DNA of 64,000 nucleotides from Oopsacas minuta (GCA_024704765.1 JAKMXF010000255.1:496001-560000), one strand, 5' to 3'. Counted from the first letter of the stretch, positions 44,838 through 55,429 are shown. Translations and numbers: made by a program. The notes: generated by a model from the sequence alone, not told the origin.

Positions 44838-47479
44838 ATGAGTGGTGAAGATCAGGAATATAACGACTTCAATAAAGTTTGTTTTTCTCAGGGTTGAAAC
44901 CGATCGAGCCGAATATCAGTATTCTTGCGTTTGGTAACCGAATATTTAACAATTCGCCAAATTATATTTGGTTGCAACCTTTTTCTATTGATCATACGTA
45001 GGTGTCTTACTTTACTACATCAACATCCTACAAATATGTATTCGTTACATTGTTGTATTAGAATATTACTATAATCAATATAGCATTTTGACATTAAAGT
45101 TATATGAAATCAGGGATATCAGCTGTCTTCCGAACTAATCTAGCATATTAACCGAATACGACCGAGAAAATGTGTCATTTTATGACGTCAAAAGGGTGCT
45201 GAAATCTCGATTTGGGTGCAGGAATTGGTTAAAACAAAGTGATAAAATTCTTGTGTTCCTTTTCGTTACGAACGTAACAGCCGTATCGGTTAACATATCT
45301 ACAATATATAATACAGATATTATTGTTTCAAGGATTTGATAGAAGCGCTTAAGCTTAACAAGAAGAAAAAGAAGAGACCTAAAGACAAACCACAACTTCC
45401 AGACTTAGAAGCTCCAGTTGAGAATGGGAATCCAGAAGCAAATGTCTCCCTCTCACCCACCAGTCCTACCGAGCAAGATGGCGGTTTGTTAATTTATTAT
45501 ATTTTGCTATAACTGTTTGATTATGTACTCACTAATATTTTGTTTAGAACCTCCAGCTCCTCCTCTTAAACTCCCACCCAGGGTTAGCTTATTATTAGTA
45601 AAATACTAAAATTTATTGACAATTTGTTTTCGATGATTAATTTGGTTAATTTTACATAATTTTGTGTATTCGCAAATATTTTCGTTTATCAGACACATTT
45701 ACTTACAATATTTGATAGAAAAAGCCCAATAAACATGTTCACAGTCATACAGACATAGTAACACCAGTTTCCGCTCTCTCTACTATTGCTATTATTGCTA
45801 AGTATGAGGAATTTCCAAAGAAGAAGAAACGGAAGAAGAGAAATGTGAGTAGTAATTGTAAATCATGACATCACATGAGTGTCTCTATTTAATTACCAAA
45901 ACGACTATGAGACAGTATGTTAGTGCCTCAGCCCTGTCTCTAATGGTACCAACAAATTACCAGTGTCTGTTTTATTGAGATTCTTTCGTTTTAGTTTGCT
46001 TGTCCCAATTAAACGAAGTGTACAATTCATTCGTGCCTTTTTAAGTGGAGCCTACTGCATGTATATCTTAAACTGGAATATTATTCCTTACATTATGTCT
46101 TCTGTGATTAGATTACCTATTTTAGGATGCTTTATTTGATAATGTTGATATAACTAACATACTCGCTTCAATGGGTCTAGACAACACAGGAAAAACATGT
46201 GAGTCTAATCTACTTTATTAATTAATAAATCTCTTCTCATACTTTACCTAATAATTAGTTGATGCCAACCAGTCAGGATTACATCGTGATAACTATGACT
46301 CTCTCCAGTCATATGGCTACACTGACAGGGAGTACACATATGATGAGGTAATTTGTGTTACTTATCTACATTTCTTATTTAGTACGAGAATAGATTTAAG
46401 ACTTGGTAGAGCTTGAAACTTGTACGTATGTGGGATATGGATATAGTGAGTTTAGGACGAAATTCTTATACTTGATTTAGTAAATAACCTTTTTTCCGTT
46501 GAGCTGTCCAATTTCATTTTGGGTGCTATTGGAAAATGGTTCCGAGCTGCTTTATCGACTATCGCACACCCTGAGTGACAATCAGATTTAGTAGCTCTAT
46601 CCCATCAAATATATTAAATACTTCAATGCTGGAATAATTACTACAAGATTAAGTATGAAATTCAGGTTTCGAGGTCGCGCATAAATGAATAATTAATTAA
46701 CATACACACGTAGTTTGAATCATTTCTGATATTTACAGTTATTGGCACGAGCATTCGCTATGAATCCTAAGAAAGGTCCCGTAGAAAAGAAGAAATTAGT
46801 AATCAAGCCCCCTCAGGTGGTGAGGATAGGAGCCAGAACCTCTTTTGTTAACTTCAAAGACACTTGTAAAACGTATGAACTATATTATAATATTACTGAT
46901 TAATCTGTGATTTATTATTATGTCATTCTAGATTACATAGACAGCCTAGACATCTGCTAGAGTATCTTATGACTGAATTAGGAGCTTTGTGAGTAAATAC
47001 AAGTATCTACGTGTATTAATGTATATTTTTCTACTTTAACTCCTTCATTTATCTGTTATTACGTATATATAGTGGTGCTATTGATGGCAATAATCAGCTG
47101 ATTATAAAAGGAAAATTTAACGGAGCTCAGATAGAAACCGTCTTGAGAGCTTATATTAGTAAGTCTGTGTACTGAATGTTTTCATTAGCCATCTACCCCT
47201 TGTATCCATATGATATTCTTCGCAGTTTATTCATTCCATATATATTTGCTATTGCTGGAAAATTTGTGCTAGATTATATATATTAATGAAATCTGTTGAA
47301 ATATAATTATTGTGCTCATAGGAGAATACGTCATTTGTCACACATGCAGATCTCCTGATACAGTACTTCAAAAGGATCATCGTCTCCATTTCCTACAATG
47401 TGAGACATGTGGGTCTCGCTGTGCTGTCAACAGCATAAGACAGGGCTATGTAGCTAACGTTAGCAGAAGGACCAATTAA
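44838..47479 (+). CDS. EIF2S2: Translation initiation factor eIF2 subunit beta
   Basis: Ten exons join in phase to give 315 residues: 44838-44876, 45333-45483, 45548-45582, 45719-45844, 46126-46198, 46259-46347, 46739-46872, 46932-46988, 47073-47158 and 47322-47479. eIF2 beta is part of the GTPase complex that brings initiator tRNA to the 40S subunit; its lysine blocks bind eIF5 and eIF2B. Two lysine-rich blocks are visible ([10 protein letters not shown] and [10 protein letters not shown]). They are followed by [57 protein letters not shown] and the C-terminal zinc ribbon CHTCRSPDT...CETCGSRC. The first two donor sites (GTTTGT) are weak, so exons 1-2 are less certain than the rest. The vertebrate protein has three lysine blocks; I see two. 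Confidence 0.93.
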
Positions 47480-48822
47480 AGAAATATATTAATTAGTAAT
47501 ATGTGTAGAATGTATGTACGTCTCTAGGTTAATATGTAAAGATATGATTGTGAGTGAATGCATATTTTTGGTAGTTACCTAATGCAGTTGTACTGCACAA
47601 ATGTAACTATAATAGCAATGGCATTCACTAGTGTACCATACAATTGTTTATGTTGTTAAAATATGAAGTATAATGTTGTTATTAGGTTTATTTTCCAGCC
47701 GAGATATTTGCGAAAATTCGAAAATTTGAAGTGTCTTTTTGAATGGTTGAGAAAAGACGATTTCTCTGAATTCAATCTGTACTGACCGAATAATTGAGTT
47801 ATTTATTCAATTGTTCTGTGTGGGATAAATTGGAAGGGTATTGAAAAGCAGATAGGTTTCATGGAAAAGTTCGAAATTCTGTATAATTATTTGACACATT
47901 TATCGAATACAGGCACCAACTCTCCCCATGGAATTTTCATTTATTCATTTTTGTAGACATTTCTAAATATAACTATATATTGACAATACCATGGCAACCT
48001 TCTAGAGATCCTGCGCTAGCCTCTCCCCATCTGTCAGGTTTATTATCTGTATGTATGCAACAGTTGCCAGAAATAGACAGAATCTTAATTCCTTGGTCAC
48101 ACTACAAGCTCAACTATTTATCAGTAATATCCTTTCAATTTATAGCTTACTCGATACATTACGATATCTATAATGAACACATACAGTAATTTATATTTTG
48201 ATAGTTTGTGTTGATTTACGTATCCAATGTAATATCAAGAAAGCATACTCAATTATTTTATTAATATTTCAAATAATTATGGATACGATATGGTTGTCAG
48301 TTAATTATAAATACCACATAACAATTATTTCTAACAATATGAATATATGTTTTGATATATCAGCTAATCTGTAAGAATATTGTTCTACATAAATACTTCT
48401 CAAGGAATAAGTACAAGCATATAGCCATGTTGCGACTTACAAGTATTCCAACAGAATGAATAATAGTACGTATTTATCACTATGTCAGTGGTGGTCCCAC
48501 GGGGGGGACAAAGGGGGCATTTTCCCCGGATTCGAAAATCCTGGCCTCGACCCGGCCCCGGTATTTCCCAGATCCTCAGACCACCACTGCCTATTATATA
48601 ATACGATTTTGCTCCGGGTTTGAACTATTGTTCCCTGTCTTGCCCCGGGTATGCAAAATCCTGGGACCGCCCTGCCCTATCTACCTGGAGTACTACTCAT
48701 AATATGTAGATAGATAATTTAGAGTATATTTGTACAATTCAAAGTCACGCATAACTATGGGGCTTAAGACATTTTGTGTTGTCTAGTTATTTATTTCACA
48801 TCACCTAACGTTATGACACACA
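47480..48822. other. Intergenic, eIF2 beta to proline-rich gene
   Basis: Mostly AT-rich. It contains a GC-rich hairpin element (48486-48589). The short frame at 47980-48189 shows no recognisable protein. Upstream exons of the 48823 gene may lie here but could not be placed. Confidence 0.4.
48486..48589. mobile_element. Short inverted-repeat element (hAT-like ends)
   Basis: 104 bp with ends CAGTGGTGGTCC and GACCACCACTG, GC-rich inside with runs of G and C. A related GC-rich tail continues to about 48673. The flanking 8-mers (CACTATGT and CCTATTAT) match only partly. Confidence 0.5.
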
Positions 48823-49668
48823 ATGTACACAGTTCATAGAGATTTTGACCGCAGTCCTTACCCCACTAATCATCCCATCCATTTTACACTCCCTAAGTAC
48901 TCTTCAGAGATCCCAATCCATGAGGAAGCTGTGAATCCTTGTGATGATGATGTGCCTCTCCGTCCTCCCCCTCTCAGGGGTGTACCACTTCCAAGGAGAG
49001 AGGAGTTTGATTCTCCTCTCAGTCCTAAGCTAGAAGAAGACCTCCTTAGCACACTGATAGTGGCAAAGGAAACTAAAACTATGGAGCGTACTAAAGAACC
49101 ACCATCACCCAATCTACCATCAGGAGTAGTAGACCTATTGATATCTCTTGAGAGCTTATCCCAATCTCTCTCACTTCCTCATAAACAATCTCTTTCTCAG
49201 CAACTCACTAGATTATCCTACTCCTTACAGACTGATTGTTTGTATCCAGAAAATGACCAGCAATGGCAGACGCCAACAAATATCAATTCTAATCCTCCGC
49301 AAATAACTCCAAGGAAATCCGGTGCCACATCACAAGATCTCCTCCCTAATAGTCACGTCATAACTCCCTCCGCACTTTCCTCTGACTGGAGTGGCCCAGG
49401 AAGTTTCGATCATCAAAAACCGACACAGCTAGAATTGAATCCTAACCATCAGCGGTCTGTTAGTGTACAGTACGATACTCAGAGATCTTTCCTCAGACAG
49501 ACGAGTGGGGAGAGAATTTATGCTAACATGTCTTCCACTCCTTGCACAACCCCAGGTAACAGTGATCCATTAGCTCCTCCACTACCCCCTAGAGACCACT
49601 TTGTATCAAAAGTTGAGTACCATAATGTTCCAGCTACTAGAGGCCCAAATATGAAGACTGACTATTGA
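48823..49668 (+). CDS. Proline-rich protein with SH2/SH3 docking motifs (adaptor-like)
   Basis: Single 281-residue frame; it may be a whole gene or a last exon. I do not recognise a folded domain. The sequence is rich in Pro and Ser and contains SH3-ligand-like stretches (PLRPPPLRGVPLPRR, PLAPPLPPRD). It also has two tyrosines in a YxN context (ERIYANM and VEYHNVP) that would suit GRB2-type SH2 domains once phosphorylated. A helical stretch around VVDLLISLESLSQSL precedes the second half. The layout resembles the unstructured docking tails of Gab/DOS-type adaptors or cytoplasmic receptor tails, but this is inference. An AG acceptor option near 48831 would make it the terminal exon of a longer gene. 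Confidence 0.55.
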   Translation: MYTVHRDFDRSPYPTNHPIHFTLPKYSSEIPIHEEAVNPCDDDVPLRPPPLRGVPLPRREEFDSPLSPKLEEDLLSTLIVAKETKTMERTKEPPSPNLPSGVVDLLISLESLSQSLSLPHKQSLSQQLTRLSYSLQTDCLYPENDQQWQTPTNINSNPPQITPRKSGATSQDLLPNSHVITPSALSSDWSGPGSFDHQKPTQLELNPNHQRSVSVQYDTQRSFLRQTSGERIYANMSSTPCTTPGNSDPLAPPLPPRDHFVSKVEYHNVPATRGPNMKTDY

Positions 49669-49840
49669 GATATGTTACTCAGTCCTGCCATTTGTGTTTG
49701 ATATATTATTTGTTAAATGCATGCTTCTTACAGTTAAATCTTGTATACTTATGTTTTTATGAATTTGAATGTTCTTTCTAAAGCAGTTCTATACGATAAT
49801 GCATAAATATAGGGTAAACACCTTTGTTAACGGTTTATAT

Positions 49841-50160
49841 CAGTGACGTAGCTAGCCTCATGCCACTAGTGGAGCATGGTACTGAAAGGTTGTGTATGGT
49901 GCTAATAATATTTTATGCATGATATAATTGATAAATACTAACAATAGTTGTCCGATTGCATAATGAAGTCAAGAAATTCTGGAGTATGACACTATGACAG
50001 AGTTAAAACATTATCAACAACCCCACAAATCTATTCTTATAGCGCTCTTCTGAGTCTCTGACAGTTGAAAATATCAATCACTTTATCCAAATGCAGACCG
50101 GTAGGTGGTGCTATAATTTTACTACTAGTGTTCTATCACCCCATAATGGCTACACCGCAG
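49841..50160. mobile_element. hAT-like MITE with near-perfect 8-bp target duplication
   Basis: 320 bp. The left end is CAGTGACGTAGCTAG and the right end TGGCTACACCGCAG, an imperfect inverted pair of the CAG...CTG hAT kind. Flanks are GTTTATAT (49833-49840) and GTATATAT (50161-50168), 7/8 identical. No coding capacity. Confidence 0.6.
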
Positions 50161-50274
50161 GTATATATGAATATCGTACTGAGGATACATTTCTATTTAC
50201 TTCTTGATATACTATGAGTACATATTTCTGCGACATCTCAGTATTGAGAAATTTGAATTCGATTAAACATTCCA

Positions 50275-50345
50275 TAAATCCTTTCCTTGACAACGGACAG
50301 ACAGACAAACAAAAATAGCAATTTAATAAATTGATTAATATCATC
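50275..50345. repeat. 3' module of the dispersed repeat family
   Basis: Contains CCTTTCCTTGACAACGGACA, then ACAGACAAACAAAAATAGCA and ATTTAATAAA. The same module is found near 21370-21435, 39360-39420, 39530-39580 and 56280-56335. Confidence 0.6.
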
Positions 50346-50414
50346 CATTAGATTATTACGTAATTTTTATTCACATCAAACTATTTACATATTGCTTCTG
50401 TTTGGTTAATGTAC

Positions 50415-52058
50415 TTACACGGTTTTTTGCTCTTTTCTACCTCTCATCTCTTTTGTCTTCAAAACTTTGTCTAGATATTTTGCTGTGGCGTTAAATTCAT
50501 ATTTCAGCTGGTGTATTTCTGATAATATTATTTCCAATTCTTTTTCTGTCTCTCTAAGAATTTTTGTATTTTCTTCCACAATTTTCATCTTTTCTAATTC
50601 ATCTTCATTCTTCCTTACTTTAATTTCAATCTTGAATGGATATCTTTGATGTTTAGTATAGTGGCACTTTCCCGGACACATTTCACAACTCCCAATAGGT
50701 CCAGTAATGGCACTGCGACACATTCTTGCTTTAATGTCATTACATGGTACATGACATGTGTGTTTACATGTTATGCAGTTAAATGCAAACTCTCCTTCCT
50801 CAAGTAAAACTTCTTTTTTATCGATTTTTATTTTGTGCTTTTCGTTTTCTATTTCTCTTTTCAAATCAAATATTTCTTTACTTTCTTTCATGTACTTTTC
50901 TTGGCAAGATAGAACTTTGGGACATTTATCTTTTAAGTTTTCATATATTCGTTCCAAATCTTCGCTTAGGTTATTATACAACGCTTCATTGTTATCATTG
51001 GTGCATATTAATTTGAGGTATATGCAGATTTTCACACCTATTAACTCAACTTTTGTGACACGAAACTGGGCTCCGCACGGGTACACGTACTCATCAACAT
51101 ATGGTAGATACCGTGGCGACCATATACACCCAAAACTGTTATCAATCTGAAACCAACAATTTCCATTGAAATTTTTTGGTATCATCTTGTTAGAACAAGC
51201 CATGAATGATAGCCAAGAAAATTCCTTACCAACTTTATACTGATCTATTTCCCTCTGTCCTATCCTAACACCTCTATATGTGTAGCCGGCACACTTCTCA
51301 AGATCCTCCCAGTACATGAACACTGCATTAAGTACCATGAAATACACACCGAGGTTTATAGTTGTTTGGTTAGTAAGCTCTCTCGCTAAATGATGGTTAA
51401 ATCCATTATCTGTATACAGGTTAATTACATCGCTGTAGAATTCGTTGATAGTGTTTTCCCTGTCGAGAGATGTTCTGTATACACGTAGTTCCCTGTTTAA
51501 TAAAGTCCTGACTTTTGCTAATGTATTACTTCCAATGTAATGGAAGAAGTAGCCAATTATTTCATGGAAATACATACACTTGTCAGGGTTAAACAATTCC
51601 CAACAGACCCCTGTATTTGCACGTATTGTACGAGTGGTGTATTTGTGTAGGATATTATTACAAATTGAATTTTCTGTAAGAATAGGCATTGACATGTTTT
51701 CTTGCTTTATTTTCTGGATTTTCCATCCAATTGTGGCCTTTATTTCTTTTGAGAGTTTGCTGTTTCTCTCCAGGATGTGTTTAAGAATATTCAGGTTGCA
51801 TGTCGGGTAGCTAAGCAGTCGATTCATCGCTGTCACATCGCCACTTGATGCCACATAATCAAGTGGAGTATTGCCTGTTTTAAGTGATGTGTTGATTGTG
51901 TAAACATGTTTGTCTATAATCAAAAACATTTTACTCCAGTCTTTTTGTATACACGCTTTTGTTAGTTGTTCGTATATTTGTTCGTGTTCTTTAACAAACT
52001 CTTTGCCTGTTTCATTTGTGAGATCAATTTTTGTTATAGCAGTGTATTTTGTAGCCAT
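50415..52058 (-). CDS. Ankyrin / ADP-ribosyltransferase-like / Cys-His protein A (degenerate active site)
   Basis: Intronless, 547 residues. Order: ankyrin-like helices near residues 30-100 (TPLDYVASSGDVTAMNRLLSY); a middle linker; an R-S-E type ADP-ribosyltransferase-like domain (about 235-345); a Cys/His module (428-470); and a charged C-terminal coiled coil (about 480-540). In the transferase-like domain the arginine motif is intact (YTYRGV, R262). The Ser-Thr-Ser position reads Ala-Cys-Ser (287-289) and the ExE position reads Val-Asp-Glu (321-323). From knowledge of the family, loss of the first Ser and first Glu should weaken or abolish arginine-directed transfer, so this may be a pseudoenzyme. 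The Cys/His module spacing is C-x2-C-x3-C-x3-C then C-x2-C-x3-C-x4-H. It is divergent to its paralogue at 53195. Function unknown; no signal peptide, so probably cytosolic. Confidence 0.78.
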   Translation of the reverse strand: MATKYTAITKIDLTNETGKEFVKEHEQIYEQLTKACIQKDWSKMFLIIDKHVYTINTSLKTGNTPLDYVASSGDVTAMNRLLSYPTCNLNILKHILERNSKLSKEIKATIGWKIQKIKQENMSMPILTENSICNNILHKYTTRTIRANTGVCWELFNPDKCMYFHEIIGYFFHYIGSNTLAKVRTLLNRELRVYRTSLDRENTINEFYSDVINLYTDNGFNHHLARELTNQTTINLGVYFMVLNAVFMYWEDLEKCAGYTYRGVRIGQREIDQYKVGKEFSWLSFMACSNKMIPKNFNGNCWFQIDNSFGCIWSPRYLPYVDEYVYPCGAQFRVTKVELIGVKICIYLKLICTNDNNEALYNNLSEDLERIYENLKDKCPKVLSCQEKYMKESKEIFDLKREIENEKHKIKIDKKEVLLEEGEFAFNCITCKHTCHVPCNDIKARMCRSAITGPIGSCEMCPGKCHYTKHQRYPFKIEIKVRKNEDELEKMKIVEENTKILRETEKELEIILSEIHQLKYEFNATAKYLDKVLKTKEMRGRKEQKTV

Positions 52059-53194
52059 TTTGTATAGTTGTCGAATGTTCTCCTCTTATATCTTACAAAC
52101 TTAGGATAATGTGTATAATCACCAATGACACTCAGATCGTAATATTTTAGAATTGAGATTATGTAATATCATTTTTATTCGATTCATTTCTTATAAGTTA
52201 TAATATACGATTATCATTTTCATTGAATTACGGCCCAAACTCTTGAAGATATTATTTAATTTACTTTATCAAGAGATTACCTAATCTCAATATTTTTGTG
52301 CTGGTCACGAGCTTTATTTATGTACAATCTCCACAATATAATGATCAGAAATAGTAGAAATGCTGTTAACAGCAATCTCTCCTCCCTCAAAAACTCATTA
52401 ACCATCCCCAAATTCTTGTTGTCCTAAGCTGTTAACGGTTGGAAACTACCTTTAATTAACAGTACGATAGTTGGAGTTAACAGCAAATCTTTCTTCACTC
52501 AAAATCCCATCATAAGTAAACAATTTTGGTTTTGCTTTGTTGTTAATATACATAGTAAGTAATTCATCAAGAGGGATAGTATTAAAAAATCTTTCCATCC
52601 TTGCTGGAACTCACATATTGTAAAGCAGGATGTATAGTCTCATTATTCTGTTTTATAACCAAAATTAACCAGGTCTAATACACATTTGAGAGTTGCTGTT
52701 AACAGCAGCATTTTATGTTTGCTGTTCCATCTGAAAATCTCATAGTGACAATAAGATACCATTGAGGAAGATTGACAGATAAGATTCAATAACAGTATTC
52801 CCAACATCCGGGATTATCGAGATTGCTCTCCCGACAAACTCCGGGTGTTATCCACTGCTAAGCGATTCGTAGGGTGCCTAGGGTCATCACATGTATCCCC
52901 TATCTAAATCTTTGTGATTTGAAATCTACGTGGGATTTATCAAAATCAGTACGGCTATACTACTTAGCCTTAATAATCACGAGATTTACATATCTCTAAT
53001 ATTTTCTCTCTTATGTAATAAAAGAGATTACTTCATATCTTCTGAAATATCAAGATGGATATTCATCTCAAAATATTATAGACCTTCTTATAGTCAAGAA
53101 TATTACATCATCTCGTGGTGGTTATTATGTTATAAGATATTCTCTTATTTAACGGAATTATAAATTCATTAACAATCAATACTTCTTATTATAT
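52059..53194. promoter_or_regulatory. Shared intergenic region of the divergent Ank-ART pair, with repeated GCTGTTAACAGC motif
   Basis: 1,136 bp between two divergent starts. The palindrome GCTGTTAACAGC occurs exactly at 52362-52373 and 52695-52706, with close variants at 52428-52438 and 52474-52484. The copies at 52362 and 52474 sit in an imperfect tandem repeat of about 110 bp (shared words AGCAA.TCT..C and TCAAAA). A bidirectional promoter with a repeated protein-binding site is a reasonable inference; the binding factor is unknown. Confidence 0.45.
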
Positions 53195-55429
53195 ATGGCG
53201 AGCTTATATTCGAATACAGATCCATACAGTGAACCCTCAGATGCAGACACTCCCGTGATGGTACTGGCATCTAAAAATGGGATCTGGGATACTGTGTGGA
53301 GTATTTTGGATAAAAAACCATATCTAGTGAACTCCATCCCTAAGGAGAGAGCCTGGGCTATTTTGCACCAGGCTGTTTGGTGGAAGAACATCAATGCTGT
53401 TGAGAGGATTCTACAAATTCCAGGATGTGATTCTGAGCTACTTACTAAGAACGGTCTGAGACCTCTGGATATCGAGACTACAGTAGGGATACAACAACTA
53501 ATTAAGAAACACATAAATTCCAATGAACTTTCTAAGTCATCATTTTTCTTGACTCTCGAAGAGCTGGCAGAACCAGCTGATGAAATTCCCTGTAATATGT
53601 CAGATGAAGAGTTAGATGAAAAGGAACCTCAAAAGACAAAAGAAATACACGAAGCTGCGAAAAAACGGAATTGGAAAACAATGTTTAAGATCTTGAAAAT
53701 TTGGGGACATCTGATCAATTTGGTTAATCCTGAGACAGGCTTGGCCCCCATCCACGAGGCTGCAATAGATGGGAATGATAAAGCTGTGATAGAGTTAATG
53801 AGTTACACTGCTTGTGATCCACTTGTCAAGACTAAAAAGCCTGCTAAAGTTGGCCATGGAAAGACAGCAGCAGAAATCACCGCAAGCCAAGCAGTGAAGT
53901 CAGCAATTCATTGGAACTTGAATGAATCGAAGAAAAAGTACACAACAGCCCCCACGTGTGTAGATCCTGGAACCGCTCAGTTGAATCTCATGTGGTATGT
54001 GCATGAAGCTATCCTGAATAACAGCATTTGTGATAAAACATATGATTCGAAATACTATAGGTCATTTCCTGATATGGAAGAAGGTATTTTCAACTTTATT
54101 AATGTGATAAATAATTGGGAGTCAGCTAGAGATAGTGTAGTCAAGGAGATCAAGAGAATAGATGCAGCTAAAATTGAGGCAATACAAAACACAAATAGTA
54201 AAGACGCTTTTTTTCAATCTTTAATTCATCTGTACACTACAGAATATTACAGTAGGTTGAATAAGTGTCTACGTGAACATCCAACCAGTCTACCTGATGT
54301 GGTCACAAAATCAGATAAATCATATCGAGTATACACTGCTCTGATTAATGCTTTGCTATTCTATGGTGATTTTAATGGTCTAAAAAAGCAATGCACTGAA
54401 GTAACCTATCGTGGTATGGAACTCTCTAGCAAAGATTTACAACAGTACACTAAAGTTGGTAACAAGTTTTCTTGGATACCTTTCACTTCTAGTTCAATCG
54501 AAGAAAAGTCCCGTTTTCCAGGCAATTGTTTGTTCATTTTTAACAATAAGACTAAATGTCAATGGTCTCCTAGAGGGATAAAAGACATATCTGAATACGA
54601 AAATGAACACGAATATCTTTATCCATGCGGTGCCTATTTTGAAGTAACTAAATTCAAAAAACAGATTAACCATAATGACAAAAATCATATTTATCTGAAA
54701 CTAATCGATTTACCTAAAGTCCTAAAGCCTTTCGAATTAATATACGATAAGACGAAACTTAACTATGATAATTTGGTTTTGGAATATAATAAAGTTTACT
54801 GCCCTATTATTGCACAGAGGAGATTGGTAGATGAAGCAAATGAAAGATTGCATGAGCTTCATTCGGAAATGGGCAGAAATAGAAATTATAAGAAGGAGGC
54901 TGCAGAACACAAAGTTTCCAAAATCAACCTACCTAAAGGAGAAACGGCTTATCACTGTAGAGACTGTAATACGACCTGTGACTATCCTTGTCCTGAATCT
55001 CATATGTATTTGGAGAGATGCCGGTTTTGCATTCCCTGCGCAGAGGGAGCCTGCACGAAGTGTAGAGGGAAATGCTACTTCAAGAGACATACCAAAACAA
55101 ACTTTAAAATTCATGAAGAGGTCGTCAATAGAACAGTTATTGATGTACCCATGAGGACAAAGTACGAAGCTGCTGAGACTAACTACAGAAGTCAGAATGT
55201 TGAGTACCAAACATTGAAATTGAATTGGGAAACAAACTTCCATAAATTTCCTAAAGCAACTCAGCTAATAACAAAGATGACGGAATCAACTCAACAGCTA
55301 GCTAACATTCTTGGTGTTAACGATGATAATGCTTGGGACAATTGGGATGATACAGTTATACAGTTTAGTGAGTGTAGAAGTTTCGTTGAAGAGTGCCGCT
55401 TTGAAATGAGTCAATTGGGTCTCATGTAG
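53195..55429 (+). CDS. Ankyrin / ADP-ribosyltransferase-like / Cys-His protein B (intact R-S-E)
   Basis: Intronless, 744 residues. Two ankyrin-like blocks (about 20-110 and 145-205; segments AWAILHQAVWWKNINAVERIL and APIHEAAIDGNDKAVIEL) precede a helical linker. Next comes an ADP-ribosyltransferase-like domain (about 370-510) with all three R-S-E landmarks: YRG (R406), FTSSS (S432-S434) and ExE as E471-H-E473 before YLYPCG. R-S-E enzymes move ADP-ribose from NAD+, usually to arginine. A Cys/His module follows (C588, C591, C595, C599, with C609, C612 and C615, then C620, C623, C627, H632), then a coiled coil. It has no signal peptide or membrane segment, unlike vertebrate ART1-5 ectoenzymes, so an intracellular role is likely. 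It is head-to-head with paralogue A. I know no named family with this exact order. The substrate is unknown. Confidence 0.82.
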   Translation: MASLYSNTDPYSEPSDADTPVMVLASKNGIWDTVWSILDKKPYLVNSIPKERAWAILHQAVWWKNINAVERILQIPGCDSELLTKNGLRPLDIETTVGIQQLIKKHINSNELSKSSFFLTLEELAEPADEIPCNMSDEELDEKEPQKTKEIHEAAKKRNWKTMFKILKIWGHLINLVNPETGLAPIHEAAIDGNDKAVIELMSYTACDPLVKTKKPAKVGHGKTAAEITASQAVKSAIHWNLNESKKKYTTAPTCVDPGTAQLNLMWYVHEAILNNSICDKTYDSKYYRSFPDMEEGIFNFINVINNWESARDSVVKEIKRIDAAKIEAIQNTNSKDAFFQSLIHLYTTEYYSRLNKCLREHPTSLPDVVTKSDKSYRVYTALINALLFYGDFNGLKKQCTEVTYRGMELSSKDLQQYTKVGNKFSWIPFTSSSIEEKSRFPGNCLFIFNNKTKCQWSPRGIKDISEYENEHEYLYPCGAYFEVTKFKKQINHNDKNHIYLKLIDLPKVLKPFELIYDKTKLNYDNLVLEYNKVYCPIIAQRRLVDEANERLHELHSEMGRNRNYKKEAAEHKVSKINLPKGETAYHCRDCNTTCDYPCPESHMYLERCRFCIPCAEGACTKCRGKCYFKRHTKTNFKIHEEVVNRTVIDVPMRTKYEAAETNYRSQNVEYQTLKLNWETNFHKFPKATQLITKMTESTQQLANILGVNDDNAWDNWDDTVIQFSECRSFVEECRFEMSQLGLM

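Noticed and set aside
47980-48189. Small 69-residue frame
   Set aside because: No conserved feature, no good splice context and no recognisable start signal.
50758-51150. Forward 130-residue frame opposite protein A
   Set aside because: An antisense shadow of a conserved minus-strand gene, rich in Ser, Leu and Phe as expected for the complement of this AT-rich coding DNA.
54831-55154. Second forward frame of 107 residues inside protein B
   Set aside because: It overlaps the Cys/His module in another frame with no recognisable content.
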